This document shows positions 62,032 through 64,000 of a DNA stretch of 64,000 nt, one piece after another (positions within the stretch are counted from its first letter, which is position 1; every line of letters starts with the position of its first letter). The notes under the pieces were generated by a model, which saw only the letters and a program-made list of their open reading frames with translations, ran no database searches and had not been told where the DNA came from. The translations under genes were made by a program, and so were the position numbers. Location of the stretch: assembly GCF_000020585.3 (NCBI RefSeq), contig NC_011138.3:3758662-3822661 (forward strand), given 5' to 3'. Source of the stretch: Alteromonas mediterranea DE. Lineage in GTDB: Bacteria > Pseudomonadota > Gammaproteobacteria > Enterobacterales > Alteromonadaceae.

Positions 62032-64000
62032 ATGCAAACACACTACGATGCTGAACTGAAAGATACCGTTCGATACCTTGGTAAAACCCTTGGTGAAACA
62101 ATCAAAAATCAATTAGGTCAGGAGTGGCTAGACCGGATTGAAAAGATTCGAAAAGGCGGCCGAGCTTCTTATCAGGGAGACGCTACTTGTAGCGAAGAAC
62201 TGAAAGAAACTTTCAAAACAATGTCTGACAGCGATTTGCTTACTGTTGGTCGTGCCTTCGCACAATTCTTGAACCTAGGTAATATTGCCGAGCAAGAATA
62301 CAACGCGGCAATGAATGTTGATGCATCTATTGATGCCCTTTTCAAACACCTAGATAAAGCAGAACTTACCGCAGATAAAGTACAAGACGCGGTTGCAAAG
62401 CTGAACATCGACCTTGTTCTTACCGCTCACCCTACTGAAGTAACACGCCGTACACTCATTCACAAGCATAAAGAACTTGCTGACTGTCTTCAGGCAGTGC
62501 ATCAAGCCTCGCTTAGCGATGTTGAGCGCAAAAAAATTGAAACGCGTATTGCCGATCTTATCGCGCAGGCGTGGCACACTGAAGAAATTCGTTCCGTTCG
62601 CCCGACGCCTGTTGATGAAGCGCGTTGGGGCTTCTCGGTTATTGAAAACTCGCTATGGGAAGCCGTACCTGACTTTATGCGCGAGCTTGATGGCCGCTTA
62701 AACGAAGACTACGACGTATCGCTACCGCTAGACGCGTCACCCGTACAATTTAGCTCGTGGATGGGCGGCGACAGAGACGGTAACCCATTTGTTACTTCAA
62801 AAGTAACTGAGCAAGTACTGCTGCTGGCAAGAAAACGTGCAGCTAAACTTTTCGCGCTAGACCTTGATCGTTTGCAAGTCGAGCTATCAATGTACGATTG
62901 CAACGACGAACTACGCGACAAAGTAGGCGATGCAAACGAACCGTACCGCGCCCTACTTCGCCCGCTGGTAAACAAGTTTATTGCGACTCGCGATGGCATT
63001 GCCGACTACTTGGCCGGCAAGAATCCAGACACGTCTAACTGGATTGAAAGCGACGACGAGCTTATCGAGCCGCTAATGCTTTGCTACCAGTCATTAATCG
63101 ACTGCGGTATGCAAGTAGTGGCAAACGGCCTTCTACTAGATACTATCCGTCGTGCTCGTGTATTCGGTATTCACCTTCTTCGCCTTGACGTACGTCAAGA
63201 TTCTGAGCGTCACGCCGACGTATTTAGTGAGCTAACTCGCTACCTAGGTTTAGGCGATTACGCACAGTGGAGCGAAGCCGACAAGCAAGCGTTCTTATTA
63301 CGTGAGCTTGGCTCGAAACGTCCGTTATTCCCAGCGCAATGGGATGCATCTGACGATGTAAAAGAAGTGCTAGATACCTGTAAGGTGATTGCGAAACACA
63401 GCAAGCACGGCTTCGGTATCTACATTATCTCTATGGCAAGTGAGCCATCGGATGTCATGGCGGTTCAGCTGCTTCTTCAAGAAAGCGGTGTAGACTGGCC
63501 GATGCCGGTAGCACCACTATTTGAAACGCTTGACGATTTGAACAACTCACCAGATGTAATGCGCAAACTCCTGTCTATCGACTGGTATCGCGGTTACGTG
63601 AAGGGCCGTCAGTTCGTTATGATCGGTTACTCTGATTCAGCGAAAGATGCAGGCGCATTGGCTGCTGGCTGGGCACAGTATCAGTCGCAAGAAGCATTGG
63701 TTGCCATTGCAGAAGAGTTCGACGTAAGCCTAACCCTGTTCCACGGACGTGGCGGTACGATTGGTCGTGGTGGATTGCCAGCACATGCGGCAATTTACTC
63801 ACAGCCTCCTGGCTCACTAGAAGGCGGTTTCCGCGTAACAGAACAGGGCGAAACTATTCGCTATAAGTTCGGTATGCCAAAACTGGCTAAACGCAGCCTA
63901 GGTATTTACGCCAGCGCCATTATTGAAGCCATGTTGTTCCCACCTCCGGCACCAAAAGAAGAGTGGCGTGAGCTTATTACCACCATGGCAGCGCAAGGTC
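62032..64000 (+). CDS. ppc: phosphoenolpyruvate carboxylase, 5' part (runs off the window)
   Basis: The first 656 codons of a PEP carboxylase (about 870-880 residues in full), which makes oxaloacetate from PEP and bicarbonate to refill the TCA cycle. ATG 62032 follows a strong AGGAGG. Catalytic His133 is in TAHPTEVTRR, WMGGDRDGNPFVTS follows, VRQDSERH and GYSDSAKDAG are conserved, and HGRGGTIGRGG (from His571) is the glycine-rich PEP-binding loop. No stop is reached before the window ends. Confidence 0.97.
   Translation, partial: MQTHYDAELKDTVRYLGKTLGETIKNQLGQEWLDRIEKIRKGGRASYQGDATCSEELKETFKTMSDSDLLTVGRAFAQFLNLGNIAEQEYNAAMNVDASIDALFKHLDKAELTADKVQDAVAKLNIDLVLTAHPTEVTRRTLIHKHKELADCLQAVHQASLSDVERKKIETRIADLIAQAWHTEEIRSVRPTPVDEARWGFSVIENSLWEAVPDFMRELDGRLNEDYDVSLPLDASPVQFSSWMGGDRDGNPFVTSKVTEQVLLLARKRAAKLFALDLDRLQVELSMYDCNDELRDKVGDANEPYRALLRPLVNKFIATRDGIADYLAGKNPDTSNWIESDDELIEPLMLCYQSLIDCGMQVVANGLLLDTIRRARVFGIHLLRLDVRQDSERHADVFSELTRYLGLGDYAQWSEADKQAFLLRELGSKRPLFPAQWDASDDVKEVLDTCKVIAKHSKHGFGIYIISMASEPSDVMAVQLLLQESGVDWPMPVAPLFETLDDLNNSPDVMRKLLSIDWYRGYVKGRQFVMIGYSDSAKDAGALAAGWAQYQSQEALVAIAEEFDVSLTLFHGRGGTIGRGGLPAHAAIYSQPPGSLEGGFRVTEQGETIRYKFGMPKLAKRSLGIYASAIIEAMLFPPPAPKEEWRELITTMAAQG

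Noticed and set aside
1..64000. CRISPR array, tRNA or rRNA gene, prophage or intact insertion sequence.
   Set aside because: No regularly spaced repeats, cloverleaf-type sequence, transposase or phage structural genes were found on reading through; only short inverted repeats are present.

Overview
The window looks like chromosomal DNA of a marine gammaproteobacterium of the order Alteromonadales, most likely an Alteromonas-type species. This is inferred from the gene set: a complete Na+-NQR operon with ApbE and NqrM, FabV as enoyl reductase, VF530, a CLCA_X-type protein, a PEP-CTERM secreted protein, a TonB-dependent receptor and several periplasmic peptidases and hydrolases. No rRNA, tRNA, CRISPR array, prophage or intact insertion sequence was seen. 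Most of the window is ordinary housekeeping and catabolic sequence, with a few loosely characterised loci.

Layout. 1-8.9 kb: a short-chain dehydrogenase/DCC-protein pair, msrA, a phytase-like lipoprotein, a PhoD-like phosphatase / flavodoxin / CLCA_X metalloprotease-like run, a lone ExbD, and a choice-of-anchor A PEP-CTERM protein. 9-17.6 kb: a compact cellulose synthesis operon on the minus strand (unknown two-TM membrane gene, bcsA, bcsB, bcsZ, bcsC-like) in which every junction overlaps. 17.8-25.6 kb: YgjV, TrmN6, an NAD(P)-binding protein, an S9 dipeptidyl peptidase, a PH-domain protein and a PAS-GGDEF-EAL protein. 25.8-30.5 kb: a tight four-gene plus-strand operon (PLP dehydratase, exported amidohydrolase, APC permease, metallo-beta-lactamase-fold hydrolase). 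30.6-35.9 kb: a VOC protein with a divergent LysR regulator, a class II glutamine amidotransferase, and a small membrane/periplasmic operon (YiaA-type, DUF2145, unknown) with a divergent HTH regulator.

36-47.4 kb holds an enlarged Rut pyrimidine-catabolism locus: rutA-rutB-rutC-rutD-rutE-rutF-mmsA, then a TonB-dependent receptor and an NCS1 nucleobase permease, with a divergent rutR and a recognisable RutR-type operator between rutR and rutA. Together these genes would take pyrimidines across both membranes, open the ring, and route the three-carbon product either to 3-hydroxypropionate (RutE) or to acetyl-CoA (MmsA). 47.4-51.8 kb: a Crp/Fnr regulator with a divergent fatty acid hydroxylase/sterol desaturase, VF530, an exported metallo-beta-lactamase-fold protein, a DUF1653 protein and dinB. 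51.9-59.2 kb: nqrABCDEF with apbE and nqrM, which flavinylate and mature the pump. 59.6-64 kb: fabV, an FKBP-type isomerase, and the 5' two-thirds of ppc, which runs off the window.

A family of short inverted repeats with the core GGGGTCAGAGTA lies at gene 3' ends at five places (about 32.3, 33.3, 35.9, 49.05 and 49.36 kb). Nothing in the window is a clear new defence or mobile system. The most promising poorly described items are the bcs-leading membrane gene, the hairpin leader before the rut-linked TonB receptor, the DUF2145/YiaA locus, the four-gene dehydratase-amidohydrolase operon, and a probable ATT start codon on the PhoD-like gene.
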